From positions 1-64,000 of the forward strand of contig JAPLPQ010000047.1 of NCBI GenBank assembly GCA_026400105.1: DNA of 64,000 nt, read 5' to 3'. The translations under genes and the position numbers were made by a program. The notes beneath the pieces are model-generated. The model searched no databases. It had not been told where the DNA came from and was given only the letters and a program-made list of their open reading frames with translations. Positions 10,897-21,145 of the stretch are shown here, one piece after another. This DNA is from Burkholderiales bacterium. Its GTDB lineage: Bacteria; Pseudomonadota; Gammaproteobacteria; Burkholderiales; Burkholderiaceae_C. Positions within the stretch are counted from its first letter, which is position 1. Each line of letters begins with the position of its first letter.

Positions 10897-11876
10897 GGCG
10901 TGGTCAAGTCCACGGGGCGGGTCGCGCCGCCCTGGCGCAGCAATTCGACCACCTGCTGGCCCAGGGCCTCGGCGGCATCGAGCCCGGTCACGCTGGCGAC
11001 GGCATGGACCCGCACCAGTGCGATCCGGCCATCCGGGTCGCCCCAGGCGGCATCCAGGCGCAGCGGGGAGGCCAGCGGCTCGCCCTGCCAGCTCGCGTGC
11101 GCGGCCAGCGGCATCGAGCAGCTGCCGCCCATCGCGCGGCTGACCGCGCGTTCGGCGGCGACCGCCAGCCAGGTCGCCCGGTGCGCCAGCGGCGCGAGCG
11201 CGACCGCGACCTCGGTCCGGTGCTGGCGCAGCTCGATGCCGAGCGCGCCCTGGCCTGCGGCCGGCAGCATCTCCTCAGGCGAGAAGACCTTGCGGATGCG
11301 CGACTCCAGGCCCAGGCGCTTCAAGCCGGCAGCGGCCAGCACGATCGCGTGATAGGCGCCTTCGTCGAGCTTGCGCAGCCGGGTGTCGAGGTTGCCGCGC
11401 AGCGGCTCGATCCGGACATCGACGCGGCCCAGGCGCTCGAGCGCGGCGCGCAGCAGCACGACCCGGCGCAGGCTCGAAGTGCCGATGACCGCGTCCTGGG
11501 GCAACGCCTCGAGGTCGGCGCAGCTCGACGAGACCCAGGCATCGCGCGGGTCCTCGCGCTCCATCACGCAGGCCAGTTCGAAGCCCTCGGGCAGCTCCAT
11601 CGGCATGTCTTTCAGCGAATGCACCGCCAGATCGGCCCGACCTTGCTCGAGCGCGACCTCGAGCTCCTTGACGAACAGGCCCTTGCCGCCGACCTTGCTG
11701 AGCGAACGGTCCAGGATCTGGTCGCCGCGCGTCGTCATGCCGAGCAGGGAGACGGCATGGCCGCACGCGCGCAACAGGGACTGGACATGCTCGGCCTGCC
11801 ACAGCGCCAGGCGGCTTTCACGGGTGGCGATGGTCAGGGAAAGTGGGGAATTGTGGTCGGTCACGGCGTCGTTCAT
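10893..11876 (-). CDS. hemC: Porphobilinogen deaminase
   Basis: Joins four porphobilinogens into hydroxymethylbilane in the cytoplasm. The 327 residues contain [15 protein letters not shown] at the N-terminus, [21 protein letters not shown] (with the catalytic Asp) and GTSSLRR. The dipyrromethane cofactor Cys sits in [12 protein letters not shown] near residue 255. It is the first gene of the minus-strand hem group and is divergent from argH across about 145 bases, which must hold promoters for both sides. No clear -35/-10 pair stands out. Confidence 0.97.
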   Translation of the reverse strand: MNDAVTDHNSPLSLTIATRESRLALWQAEHVQSLLRACGHAVSLLGMTTRGDQILDRSLSKVGGKGLFVKELEVALEQGRADLAVHSLKDMPMELPEGFELACVMEREDPRDAWVSSSCADLEALPQDAVIGTSSLRRVVLLRAALERLGRVDVRIEPLRGNLDTRLRKLDEGAYHAIVLAAAGLKRLGLESRIRKVFSPEEMLPAAGQGALGIELRQHRTEVAVALAPLAHRATWLAVAAERAVSRAMGGSCSMPLAAHASWQGEPLASPLRLDAAWGDPDGRIALVRVHAVASVTGLDAAEALGQQVVELLRQGGATRPVDLTTP

Positions 11877-12022
11877 CGATGGTGCGTTCTATCGCGGGAT
11901 GCTAGCACGCCCACCCTTTCACAGGCGGCCTGCGCGCGCGCCTGGCGCAGTCTTCATGCAGGTCGATAAAATCCGGTTTTTAGCCATCATTTGCCGGAGC
12001 TTCAAGCCCGGCCGCGCAAGCC

Positions 12023-13474
12023 ATGTCCCAAAACCAGCTCGATACCAAATCCCAGGCCTGGTCGGCCCTGTTCTCCGAACCCATGAGCGAGCTGGTCAAG
12101 CGCTATACCGCCAGCGTGTTCTTCGATCAGCGCCTGTGGCTGGCCGACATCACCGGCAGCCTGGCCCATGCCGAGATGCTGGCGGCCCAGGGCATCATCG
12201 GCGCCGACGACTTCGCCTCGATCGAGCGCGGCATGGCCCAGATCCGGTCCGAGATCGAGTCCGGCGCCTTCGAGTGGAAGCTCGACCTGGAGGACGTGCA
12301 CCTGAACATCGAGGCGCGCCTGACCCAGCTGGTCGGCGACGCCGGCAAGCGCCTGCACACCGGGCGCAGCCGCAACGACCAGGTCGCGACCGACGTGCGC
12401 CTGTGGCTGCGCGACGAGATCGACCTCATCGGCGGCCTGCTCAACGAGCTGCAGCAGGCGCTGGTCGAGATCGCAGAACAGAACGTCGAAGTGATCCTGC
12501 CGGGCTTCACCCACCTGCAGGTCGCGCAGCCGGTCAGCTTCGGCCACCACCTGCTGGCCTATGTCGAGATGTTCGCGCGCGACGCCGAACGCTTCTCGGA
12601 CGTGCGCCGCCGCACCAACCGCCTGCCGCTGGGCAGCGCCGCGCTGGCCGGCACCACCTACCCGCTCGACCGCGCGCGCGTCGCCCGCACGCTGGGCATG
12701 GTCAACGCCGCCGGCGAGGCCCAGCTGTGCCAGAACAGCCTGGATGCCGTCAGCGACCGCGACTTCGCGATCGAGTTCAGCGCCGCCGCCAGCCTGTGCA
12801 TGATCCACATCAGCCGCCTGTCGGAAGAGCTGATCATCTGGATGAGCCAGAACTTCGGCTTCATCAAGATCGCCGACCGCTTCACGACCGGCAGCTCGAT
12901 CATGCCGCAGAAGAAGAACCCCGACGTGCCCGAACTCGCGCGCGGCAAGACCGGCCGCGTGGTCGGCCACCTGATGGGACTGATCACGCTGATGAAGGGC
13001 CAGCCGCTGGCCTACAACAAGGACAACCAGGAAGACAAGGAGCCGCTGTTCGACACCGTCGACACCCTGAAGGACACGCTGCGCATCTTCGCCGAGATGA
13101 TCGGCGGCCAGCTCAATCCGGCCAGCGGCAAGAAGGAAGGCGGCATCACGGTCAACGCCGAGGCGATGGAACAGGCCGCGCGCAAGGGCTATGCCACCGC
13201 GACCGACCTGGCCGACTACCTGGTCAAGAAGGGCGTGCCGTTCCGCGACGCGCACGAGACGGTGGCGCATGCGGTCAAGGCCGCAACCGCGCATGGCGTC
13301 GACCTGTCCGAGCTGCCGCTGACCGTGCTGCAGGGCTTTCACGCCCTGATCGAGAAGGACGTGTTCGACTGCCTGTCGCTGCGCGGCAGCCTGAACGCGC
13401 GCAACACCGTCGGCGGCACCGCGCCGGCCCAGGTGCGGGCGCAGATCGCGCGCCACCAGACCCGACTGGCCTGA
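12023..13474 (+). CDS. argH: Argininosuccinate lyase
   Basis: Splits argininosuccinate to arginine and fumarate, the last step of arginine synthesis. The 483 residues carry the fumarase/aspartase superfamily signature [12 protein letters not shown] (about 290-301), [13 protein letters not shown] and the [12 protein letters not shown] stretch. The ATG at 12023 begins [13 protein letters not shown]. It is transcribed alone to the right; a weak GATAAAAT-like -10 lies near 11965. Divergence from hemC is common in this bacterial group. Confidence 0.97.
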   Translation: MSQNQLDTKSQAWSALFSEPMSELVKRYTASVFFDQRLWLADITGSLAHAEMLAAQGIIGADDFASIERGMAQIRSEIESGAFEWKLDLEDVHLNIEARLTQLVGDAGKRLHTGRSRNDQVATDVRLWLRDEIDLIGGLLNELQQALVEIAEQNVEVILPGFTHLQVAQPVSFGHHLLAYVEMFARDAERFSDVRRRTNRLPLGSAALAGTTYPLDRARVARTLGMVNAAGEAQLCQNSLDAVSDRDFAIEFSAAASLCMIHISRLSEELIIWMSQNFGFIKIADRFTTGSSIMPQKKNPDVPELARGKTGRVVGHLMGLITLMKGQPLAYNKDNQEDKEPLFDTVDTLKDTLRIFAEMIGGQLNPASGKKEGGITVNAEAMEQAARKGYATATDLADYLVKKGVPFRDAHETVAHAVKAATAHGVDLSELPLTVLQGFHALIEKDVFDCLSLRGSLNARNTVGGTAPAQVRAQIARHQTRLA

Positions 13475-13518
13475 AGACCCGGTAGCCGCAGCCCGTCACG
13501 ACCGGACAGGCCGGTCCG

Positions 13519-14877
13519 TCAGGCCAGGGGCGGCTGCGGCTGCGGCAAGGTCGGATCGCCAGGCGCGAGTTCGACCCGGTTGCGTCCATTGCCCTTGGCG
13601 GCGTAGAGCGCGGCGTCGGCGCGCGCCAGCCAGCGGTCGAGCCCCGGGTGCTGTGGCTCGAGCTCGGCGACCCCGAAGCTCGAGGTGTAGCGCAAGGTGC
13701 CGCCGGGAATCGGCAGCGCGCGTTGCTCCAGCAGGCGGCGGATGCGCTCGGCGACCTGATGCGCCCCCCTGGCATCGGTGCCAGGCAGCAGCAGCACGAA
13801 CTCCTCGCCTCCGATGCGGGCGAGCTGATCGATGACACGCAACTGAGCCTGTACCAGGATCGCGAAGTCAACCAGCACGGCATCGCCGACCGCATGGCCA
13901 TGGCCGTCGTTGATCGACTTGAAATGATCGAGATCGATCGCGATCAGCGCCAGCGGCTGACCAAAGCGCAGGGCGCGCTCGATCTCGACCCTGGCCAGCT
14001 CGGTAAAGGCACGCCGGTTGGGCACACCGGTCAGGGAATCGGTACGAGCCTTGTGCTCGGCCTGTTCCTTTTGCTGACGCAACTCCTCGGTCGCCTGCGC
14101 CACCCGCTCGCGCAGCATGGCCTCGTTCGAGGCCAGGCCGGCGGCCATGGTGTTGATGCCCTCGGACAGCGGGCGCAGCACGCCGGCTCTGCGGCTATCG
14201 ACACGGGCGCCGAGCACACCTCGGCTGAGCAGGGACACGACCACGCTGATGCGACCCAGCGGCTGGGTCACGCTGGCGGCGATCAGGGCCGACAGCAGGC
14301 CGGCAAACAGCAGACCGCTGCCAGTGGCAACCAGGGCCCAGGCCAGCAGTTCGCCGCGCTGGCGCTGCAGGATGTCGAGTTCGAGCTCGACCAGCACATG
14401 GCCCAGCAATTGCCGCCCATCTGCGGCGGACAACTTGGTCGGCAGCGTCGACGCGCTGAACAGGTCGGGTTCAGTCCATTCGGCCGACCAGATCGGCACC
14501 CGGGTCAACAAGCGACCCTTGGCGAGCTGGGGCTGACCCGGCTCGAGCACCGGCAAGCTCTGTCCATAGCTCAGCTGACCGGAGACGGCAATCAGCTCGC
14601 CGGCCGGGGTCCAGAACGACACCACCGCGGCATGCTGATCAGACGCTCGGGCACTGTCTGCCAGCCGTTGCAAGGCGGACTCGCTGCCCGTGAAGAGCGC
14701 AAACTCGGCCGCGTTCGCCACCTGTTTCGCCATGCCCTGGGCGTGTTCGTTCAGGGTCTCGGTCAGGATGCGTTCGTGCCGGGTCAGGAAACCTTGCAGC
14801 AACACCGAAATCGCGAGAATGGCGGGCAAGGCGGCGGCCAGGAACAGCCGCATGCGAATTCCGAACCGGATAGTCAT
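13519..14877 (-). CDS. Membrane-bound diguanylate cyclase (HAMP-GGDEF)
   Basis: Predicted to make cyclic di-GMP in response to a periplasmic cue. A membrane segment lies at about 8-28, a periplasmic domain at about 30-180, and a second membrane segment at about 182-205. A HAMP/coiled-coil linker leads into the C-terminal GGDEF domain. The active site is intact as GGEEF (near residue 365), with RVID five residues upstream, an RxxD inhibitory site. The ATG at 14877 overlaps the stop of the binding-protein gene (ATGA). The operon context suggests the cyclase is controlled by the same compound handled by the binding protein and TonB receptor. Confidence 0.9.
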   Translation of the reverse strand: MTIRFGIRMRLFLAAALPAILAISVLLQGFLTRHERILTETLNEHAQGMAKQVANAAEFALFTGSESALQRLADSARASDQHAAVVSFWTPAGELIAVSGQLSYGQSLPVLEPGQPQLAKGRLLTRVPIWSAEWTEPDLFSASTLPTKLSAADGRQLLGHVLVELELDILQRQRGELLAWALVATGSGLLFAGLLSALIAASVTQPLGRISVVVSLLSRGVLGARVDSRRAGVLRPLSEGINTMAAGLASNEAMLRERVAQATEELRQQKEQAEHKARTDSLTGVPNRRAFTELARVEIERALRFGQPLALIAIDLDHFKSINDGHGHAVGDAVLVDFAILVQAQLRVIDQLARIGGEEFVLLLPGTDARGAHQVAERIRRLLEQRALPIPGGTLRYTSSFGVAELEPQHPGLDRWLARADAALYAAKGNGRNRVELAPGDPTLPQPQPPLA

Positions 14878-15836
14878 GGGTTGATTCCTCGCGACTTGAG
14901 TGCGAGCGCAAGCGCAGCCGAGGTAGGCAGTGACAAGCCCAGCGAGCGGGCGACCTGATCGTTGACAGCGACCGAATAGGCGTCTGCCAGGGCGGGTGCT
15001 GGCAGCTTGCGGCTGCTCAGCAACTGGTGGACGGCCTGCGCGATCTGCGTGGCCGTATCGGCCGGCGCGGTATGCAGTGCCAGCAAGGCTCCGGCCCGGA
15101 CATGGGCGGCCGAATAACTGACCAGGGGAATGTGCTGGCGATAGGCGGCCAACAGGATGTTGGGCATGTTCTGGGGGGAATAGACCAGCTTGTCGGGCAT
15201 GACCAGCAGCAGGTCGGATTCGTCGAACAGGGCGCGCAGGGCCGGATACACCCCTTTATCCCCGTTCAGTATCGTTTGCTCGACCAAGGTCAGACCGCGC
15301 GCGGCCAGGGCACGGCTCAGCGCCGGCCTGACCGCCAGGGAATCGGGGCCGAACAGCACGCCGATGCGCTTGTGCTCGGGCAGGGCCAGCCGCAACAGCC
15401 TGGCGATGCGCTCGGGCGGCTGATCAAGAAACAAGGCCGAGGAATTGCGCGCCAGCACCTTGGTCGCCAGCGCCGGGTAACTGGCCTGCGGCAGCAAGGT
15501 CGCCAGCAGGGGCACGCGCGCCAGCGCCGGATTGGCCAGCGTCAGCTCGACGGCCTCGAGGCAGGCCCTGGCACCCAGGGTCACGGTCAGCTGGGGCAAG
15601 GACTCCAAGTCCAGCGGCAGTTCGGACCAGGTCGCGACGCGCCAGGTCAGCGGCAAGCGAAATTCACGCGCCCAGGCTTCCTGCAGGGCCCGGACTGCCT
15701 CGGCATAGGCACCACCGTTTTCGGACAGGACGACCCAGATCTCCGCCTCGGCCGCCTGGGCCAGACGGCCGGGCAAAGCCAGGCCTGCGACGCCGCCGAG
15801 CAGCGTTTGCAGGCAATGGCGGCGCGAATGGTCCAG
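14874..15836 (-). CDS. Periplasmic ABC-type substrate-binding protein
   Basis: About 320 residues with the two-lobe periplasmic binding-protein layout (WVVLSENGGAYAEAV..., IGVLFGPDSLAVRPALSRAL, DLLLVMPDKLVYSPQN). It resembles the ABC transporter substrate-binding proteins of the YtrF/LuxP-like type. The first ATG/TTG-type start (TTG 15776) would cut through the signal peptide. Translating upstream gives a good leader: a start at CTG 15836, Arg-Arg, then LQTLLGGVAGLALPG and an Ala-rich cleavage region. CTG 15836 follows the receptor stop (TAA 15837-15839) directly and has GGAG six bases upstream. No ABC permease or ATPase is nearby, so it may act as a sensor partner for the cyclase. Confidence 0.7.
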   Translation of the reverse strand: MDHSRRHCLQTLLGGVAGLALPGRLAQAAEAEIWVVLSENGGAYAEAVRALQEAWAREFRLPLTWRVATWSELPLDLESLPQLTVTLGARACLEAVELTLANPALARVPLLATLLPQASYPALATKVLARNSSALFLDQPPERIARLLRLALPEHKRIGVLFGPDSLAVRPALSRALAARGLTLVEQTILNGDKGVYPALRALFDESDLLLVMPDKLVYSPQNMPNILLAAYRQHIPLVSYSAAHVRAGALLALHTAPADTATQIAQAVHQLLSSRKLPAPALADAYSVAVNDQVARSLGLSLPTSAALALALKSRGINP

Positions 15837-17924
15837 TTAATGCTCCAGCCTGAGGGTCAGAAAGGCGCGGCGTTCGAACTGGTACTGGTACAGCTTGCTG
15901 GCACTCGTGCTTGAGTTGAACTCGAGCTGGTCGCCGTTCAATGACTGCAGCGTGAGCGCGACCTCGGCCTTGCGGCCGCCCTCGAGCCGCCAGGGACGGG
16001 CCAGGCGCAGGTCGAGCCGCCGGGCGCTCGGCAGCGTCTGCGCCGAACCGGCCCAGGTCATGGCTTCGCGCTCATGCCACATCAGCGCGAGGTCGATCCC
16101 GCGCGGCAGCGACTGCAACCAGGCCAGCGTGCTCGCGCGCGGCGGCGGCAGGTTGGTGCTGCGGACATGATCGGACCATTCGATCTGGCTGAAGTTCTGC
16201 TGCCACTGCAGCTGGGTCCCGCTATGAGGCGACCAGTTCAACTGGTACTCGATGCCGCGCACGGTGAAGGAGGCGATGTTGTCGAACAGTTGCCTGGGGA
16301 TGTCAGGCACGCCCTTGTGCGAGATGTAATCCGGATTGGTGACGACGCTGACCCAGTCACGGACCTGCTCGCGGTAGGCCCGCAGGTCGACCGTCAGATG
16401 CCAGGGCCGGAAGCTGCCGAGGTAGGAGATCTCGTGACTCAGCAACTCCTCGGGCCGGATGTCGGCACGCCCCAGATAGCCGCGCCCCGCCAGCTCGCCG
16501 GCAGGCGTGTAGTAGTGCATGTCTCCCGCCAGCTCGAGCAGGCTGTTGGCGCGCACCGACCGGTTGACGCCGAAACGCAGCGTCTGATCGGGGGTGAAGT
16601 GATGGTTGAGCATCAGGCGCGGCGCCAGATAGTCGCCGACCCGGCTGTGCTGGCCGGCAAAGAGGCCGGCGTTGGCGGTCCAGCGCTGGCTCGGACGCCA
16701 CTCGAGGTGACCGAATGCGCGAGCCTCGTCGTAGCCCACGCGGTCGGAAGTATGGTAATAGGGCAAGGACTGGGCCTGCTCCTGCTTCCAGCCCAGGCCC
16801 CAGACCGCGCGCAGATCAGCGCCCAGGCTGTCCGAATGCTGGAATTCGATGTTGACGCGTCGGCCCTTGGCGCCATAGTCCAGTACGCAGCGGTCAATTG
16901 CCGGGCGCCCGTTGCGCAGGAAGGCACAGGGCACGACCGAATAATCGGTGATCTGTTCGTCCGACAGGTCGGCGCTGAGCTGCCACTGCGCATCGGCCGA
17001 CAACTGGCGCTGCCAGCGGCCCTGCAAGAACCACTCGCGCCACTCCAGGGTGCGCTCGGGATCGCCCGCGTTGCCGGCCATGCCACGGCCACTCTGCAGC
17101 TCGCCGACACCGGCTTTCAACATGATGTCGTCGTCACCATTGGGCTGGAGGTCGGCACGCCAGTCCAGCGCCTGCAGCCGCCGGTCGTCAAAGGCCTGGG
17201 CATAGCCCTGGTCGGCCTTGGAACTGGCCGACAGGCGGTAGGAACTGTGCTCATCGCCCCAGCCGTGACTCAGGTGCAGATCGCGCACACCGCCCGTGCC
17301 CGTGTTCACAGCCACTTCGCTGCCCTGCGCATCGAAGCTGTGGCGGGTGATGATGTTGATGACACCGAACATCGCATTGGCGCCATAGGCTGCCGAGTTG
17401 GCGCCACGCATGACCTCGATGCGCTCGATGTCGTCGGGCGACACCGCCATCATGCCGTAGTGGGTGTCACCCACAAAGGTCGAGGAATAGACCGAACGGC
17501 CGTCAACCAGCACCAGGTTGCGGATGCCGAACTCGTCCTGTGGCACATGATAGGCCGCGGCCGGGTTGGCGCCGTTGACGCCACCGATCAGATAGCCTGG
17601 CACCAGGCGCAACAGTTCGGTCACGTCGCGCGCGCCCCAGCGCCGGATCTGGTCGCGGTCGATCACGGTCATCGAGCCCGGCACATCATGCAGCGACTGG
17701 CGCAGGCGGCTGGCGGTCAGCACGACCGGAACCTCGGACAGGTAGTCGGCCTCGGTCAGGGACTGCGCCCGGGCGGGGCTGCCCCATGCCGCCAGCAGCG
17801 CCAGCGCCGCCGGCTGCAGCCAGCCACCGGAAAGCCGCAGTCGGCCGGGAAAAACGGTCCGAGCCCGTCGTCTCGAAGGCAGCTCACTCTGGCAGCTGTC
17901 GGTATCAGTCCACTCGTCTGTCAT
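15837..17924 (-). CDS. TonB-dependent outer-membrane receptor
   Basis: About 695 residues from the ATG at 17924. It has a charged leader, a hydrophobic signal (LQPAALALLAAWGSPARA), then a plug domain (VPVVLTASRLRQSLHDVPGS, RIEVMRGANSAAYGANAMFG) and a C-terminal beta-barrel ending LTLRLEH. The plug matches TonB receptors of the iron/cobalamin/catecholate class; the ligand is not evident. The true start is uncertain because no clear ribosome site is seen and the frame runs on to 18023. It is first in a three-gene group with the binding protein and diguanylate cyclase. Confidence 0.88.
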   Translation of the reverse strand: MTDEWTDTDSCQSELPSRRRARTVFPGRLRLSGGWLQPAALALLAAWGSPARAQSLTEADYLSEVPVVLTASRLRQSLHDVPGSMTVIDRDQIRRWGARDVTELLRLVPGYLIGGVNGANPAAAYHVPQDEFGIRNLVLVDGRSVYSSTFVGDTHYGMMAVSPDDIERIEVMRGANSAAYGANAMFGVINIITRHSFDAQGSEVAVNTGTGGVRDLHLSHGWGDEHSSYRLSASSKADQGYAQAFDDRRLQALDWRADLQPNGDDDIMLKAGVGELQSGRGMAGNAGDPERTLEWREWFLQGRWQRQLSADAQWQLSADLSDEQITDYSVVPCAFLRNGRPAIDRCVLDYGAKGRRVNIEFQHSDSLGADLRAVWGLGWKQEQAQSLPYYHTSDRVGYDEARAFGHLEWRPSQRWTANAGLFAGQHSRVGDYLAPRLMLNHHFTPDQTLRFGVNRSVRANSLLELAGDMHYYTPAGELAGRGYLGRADIRPEELLSHEISYLGSFRPWHLTVDLRAYREQVRDWVSVVTNPDYISHKGVPDIPRQLFDNIASFTVRGIEYQLNWSPHSGTQLQWQQNFSQIEWSDHVRSTNLPPPRASTLAWLQSLPRGIDLALMWHEREAMTWAGSAQTLPSARRLDLRLARPWRLEGGRKAEVALTLQSLNGDQLEFNSSTSASKLYQYQFERRAFLTLRLEH

Positions 17925-18046
17925 GAGCAGGATTATCCAGGATCGATCGACGAGAAGGTCGAAAGCTCCGTCCGATCCAGCCCGGCCATGGAATACCCTT
18001 AGACTGTCCGTCAACCCATTCACTTCCTCCGATCGAGACCCGCGAC

Positions 18047-18904
<858 letters not shown>

Positions 18905-18985
18905 ACCTGCCGACAGCGCCCCCTTGCGCCCCCACTTGTGCCACCACTTGCCCCCCCCTTGCGCCACCCCGACCAGGAGCCCGAC

Positions 18986-19618
18986 ATGAGCGCGATCACG
19001 ACCCCCGTCAGCCTGGAGGGCCGGCATGCCCGGCTGGTGCCGCTGTCGCACGAGCACCACGATGACCTGCTCGATGCGGTCTGCGACGGCGAGCTCTGGC
19101 GGCTCTGGTACACCGCGATCCCGACCCCAGACGGCATGGCAGCCGAGATCGAGCGCCGCCTCGGCCTGCACGCCCGGGGCAGCATGCTGCCGTTCGCCGT
19201 GATCGCGACCGAAGGGCCGCTGGCCGGCCGCGCCGTCGGCATGACGAGCTACATGAACATCGACGCCGCCCATCGCCGGGTCGAGATCGGCTCGACCTGG
19301 TACCGGCAGGCGGTCCAGCGCAGCGCCGTCAACACCAGCTGCAAGCGACTGCTGCTGGCACACGCCTTCGACCAGCTGGACTGCATCGCGGTCGAGTTCC
19401 GCACTCACTGGTTCAACCAGGCGAGCCGGCGCGGCATCGAGCGCCTGGGCGCCAAGCTCGACGGCGTGCTGCGCAACCACCAGATCAACCCGCACCCCGA
19501 CGCGGCCGGCTCGCTGCGCGACACCTGCGTCTACAGCATCATCGACAGCGAATGGCCGGCGGTGAAGGCGCATCTGGACCATCAGCTGCACCGCCCGCGC
19601 ACCAGCAGGCCCGCATGA
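18986..19618 (+). CDS. GNAT-family (RimJ/RimL-like) acetyltransferase
   Basis: About 210 residues from the ATG at 18986, chosen because AGGAG lies eight bases upstream. It begins LEGRHARLVPLS and shows GRAVGMTSYMNIDAAHRRVEIGSTW and the FDQLDCIAVEFRTHWFNQASRR segment, the usual GNAT_3/RimL core. It probably acetylates a small molecule or peptide N-terminus; the substrate is unknown. Its position between moxR and the VWA gene looks like an insertion in that pair. Confidence 0.85.
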   Translation: MSAITTPVSLEGRHARLVPLSHEHHDDLLDAVCDGELWRLWYTAIPTPDGMAAEIERRLGLHARGSMLPFAVIATEGPLAGRAVGMTSYMNIDAAHRRVEIGSTWYRQAVQRSAVNTSCKRLLLAHAFDQLDCIAVEFRTHWFNQASRRGIERLGAKLDGVLRNHQINPHPDAAGSLRDTCVYSIIDSEWPAVKAHLDHQLHRPRTSRPA

Positions 19619-19683
19619 GCCTCAATCGCCACGCCCTCCTGGTCCTGCACCGGATTGCGCCACCCTGAATCACCCAAGTAGCC

Positions 19684-20868
19684 ATGCTGATCGATTTCTT
19701 CTACGCGCTGCGTGCGGCCAAGCTGCCGGTCTCGGTCAAGGAGCTGCTGGCGCTGCTCGAATGCCTGCAGGCCGATCTGGTCGGGCCGCGCTCCGAGGCC
19801 TGCTCGCTCGACGACTTCTACTTCCTGGCGCGCACCGTGCTGGTCAAGGACGAGAAGCATTTCGACCGCTTCGACCGCGCCTTCGGCGCCTATTTCCACG
19901 GCGTCGAGCAGCTGGCGGACTTCAGCCGCGAGATCCCGGCCGACTGGCTCAAGCAGGAGCTCGAGCGCCTGCTGTCAGCCGAGCAGAAGGCCAACGCCCC
20001 CAAGCTGGACTGGGACGAGCTGATGCAGACGCTGCAAAAAAGGCTCGAGGAGCAGCAGGAAAAACACGAAGGCGGCAACAAGTGGATCGGCACCGGCGGC
20101 ACCAGCCCGTTCGGCCATGGCGGCCACAACCCGCAGGGCATCCGGATCGGCGGCCAGAGCCGCAACCGCAGCGCGGTCAAGGTCTGGGAGCAGCGCGCCT
20201 ACCGCGACTACGACGACAGCCAGGAGCTCGGCACGCGCAACATCAAGCTGGCGCTGCGCCGGCTGCGCCAGTTCGCGCGCAGCGGCAACGAGTTCGAGCT
20301 CGACCTGCCCGGCACGATCCGCGCGACCGCGGCCAATGCCGGCTGGCTCGACCTGCGCATGGTCCCGGAGCGGCACAACAGCGTCAAGGTATTGCTGCTG
20401 ATGGATGTCGGCGGCAGCATGGACGACCATGTCAAGCAGGTCGAGGAGCTGTTCTCGGCCGCCAGAACCGAGTTCAAGCAGCTCGAGTTCTACGATTTCC
20501 ACAACTGCATCTACGACCACCTGTGGCGCAACAACCGGCGCCGTCACGCCGAGCGCTTCGACACCTGGGACCTGATCCGCAAGTACCAGCGCGACTACAA
20601 GCTGGTCTTCGTCGGCGACGCCACCATGAGCCCGTACGAGATCCTGCAGCCGCATGGCAGCGTCGAGTACGACAACCCCGAGCCCGGCGCCGAGTGGCTG
20701 CAGCGCCTGACCGACGCCTTCGCGCATTGCGCCTGGATCAACCCGGAACCGCAGGGCGTCTGGCAGTATCGCCAGAGCGTGGACATCATCCGCCAGCTGA
20801 TGGGCAACCGGATGTACCCGCTGACGCTGCAGGGGCTCGAGCAGGCGATGCGCCAGCTCATGAAGTGA
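19684..20868 (+). CDS. CoxE-like VWA domain protein
   Basis: A 394-residue protein of the CoxE-like von Willebrand factor A family. The central metal-ion (MIDAS) motif is visible as LLLMDVGGSMDDH near residue 240, followed by FYDFHNCIYDHLWRNNRRRH. The N-terminal half is helical and charged, with a Gly-rich stretch (about 138-160). It pairs functionally with the MoxR ATPase upstream, as MoxR-VWA pairs do in many bacteria. Confidence 0.88.
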   Translation: MLIDFFYALRAAKLPVSVKELLALLECLQADLVGPRSEACSLDDFYFLARTVLVKDEKHFDRFDRAFGAYFHGVEQLADFSREIPADWLKQELERLLSAEQKANAPKLDWDELMQTLQKRLEEQQEKHEGGNKWIGTGGTSPFGHGGHNPQGIRIGGQSRNRSAVKVWEQRAYRDYDDSQELGTRNIKLALRRLRQFARSGNEFELDLPGTIRATAANAGWLDLRMVPERHNSVKVLLLMDVGGSMDDHVKQVEELFSAARTEFKQLEFYDFHNCIYDHLWRNNRRRHAERFDTWDLIRKYQRDYKLVFVGDATMSPYEILQPHGSVEYDNPEPGAEWLQRLTDAFAHCAWINPEPQGVWQYRQSVDIIRQLMGNRMYPLTLQGLEQAMRQLMK

Positions 20869-20905
20869 GTCCGGCTGGCGGCCGGCAGCGCGCCGGCGCG
20901 CCATC

Positions 20906-20953
20906 CGTTCGGTTTTCCGAACGATGCGACGGGACAGAATCCGGATTCCCGAA
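20906..20953. promoter_or_regulatory. Candidate tandem DctD operator upstream of dctA
   Basis: A perfect inverted repeat CGTTCGG-TTTT-CCGAACG lies at 20906-20923. A related copy, TCCGGATTCCCGAA at 20940-20953, matches its 14-base core at 11 positions. The centres are 32 bases apart, about three helical turns, so both face the same side. They lie about 75-115 bases upstream of the sigma-54 promoter, a typical enhancer position. The same core, in reverse orientation, occurs before dctB at 23346-23359. DctD binding is inferred. Confidence 0.6.
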
Positions 20954-21027
20954 CTGCAACCCGGTGCCGGAGAAATCTTATCCAGCAAGATCAATGACTT
21001 GAGACTCCGCTCGCGTGCCTGGCAACA

Positions 21028-21043
21028 AGGCACGAAAGCTGCG
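21028..21043 (+). promoter_or_regulatory. Sigma-54 promoter of dctA
   Basis: AGGCACG-AAAG-CTGCG matches the -24/-12 consensus TGGCACG-N4-TTGCW in all the critical bases, with GG and GC ten bases apart. The start of transcription should be near 21054, giving a leader of about 90 bases. The presence of DctB/DctD-type genes nearby makes this a regulated dicarboxylate promoter. Confidence 0.8.
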
Positions 21044-21145
21044 ATTGAAAGGGTCGAACCGGCCCGGACAGGCATCGCCCTGCCGGTACCGGTCCACCCT
21101 CGACCACAGCCACCGCCCTGCCCCGGGCGGCCCACGGAGACCTCA

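Noticed and set aside
12002-13456. Long minus-strand frame opposite argH
   Set aside because: Low-complexity translation rich in Arg, Gln, Val and Asp without recognisable motifs; argH is certain.
13500-13516. Hairpin between argH and the diguanylate cyclase as a terminator
   Set aside because: GACCGG/CCGGTC is only six bases and no T-run follows on either strand.
16074-18002. Plus-strand frame of 642 codons opposite the TonB receptor
   Set aside because: No start signal or domain; the receptor has clear plug and barrel features.
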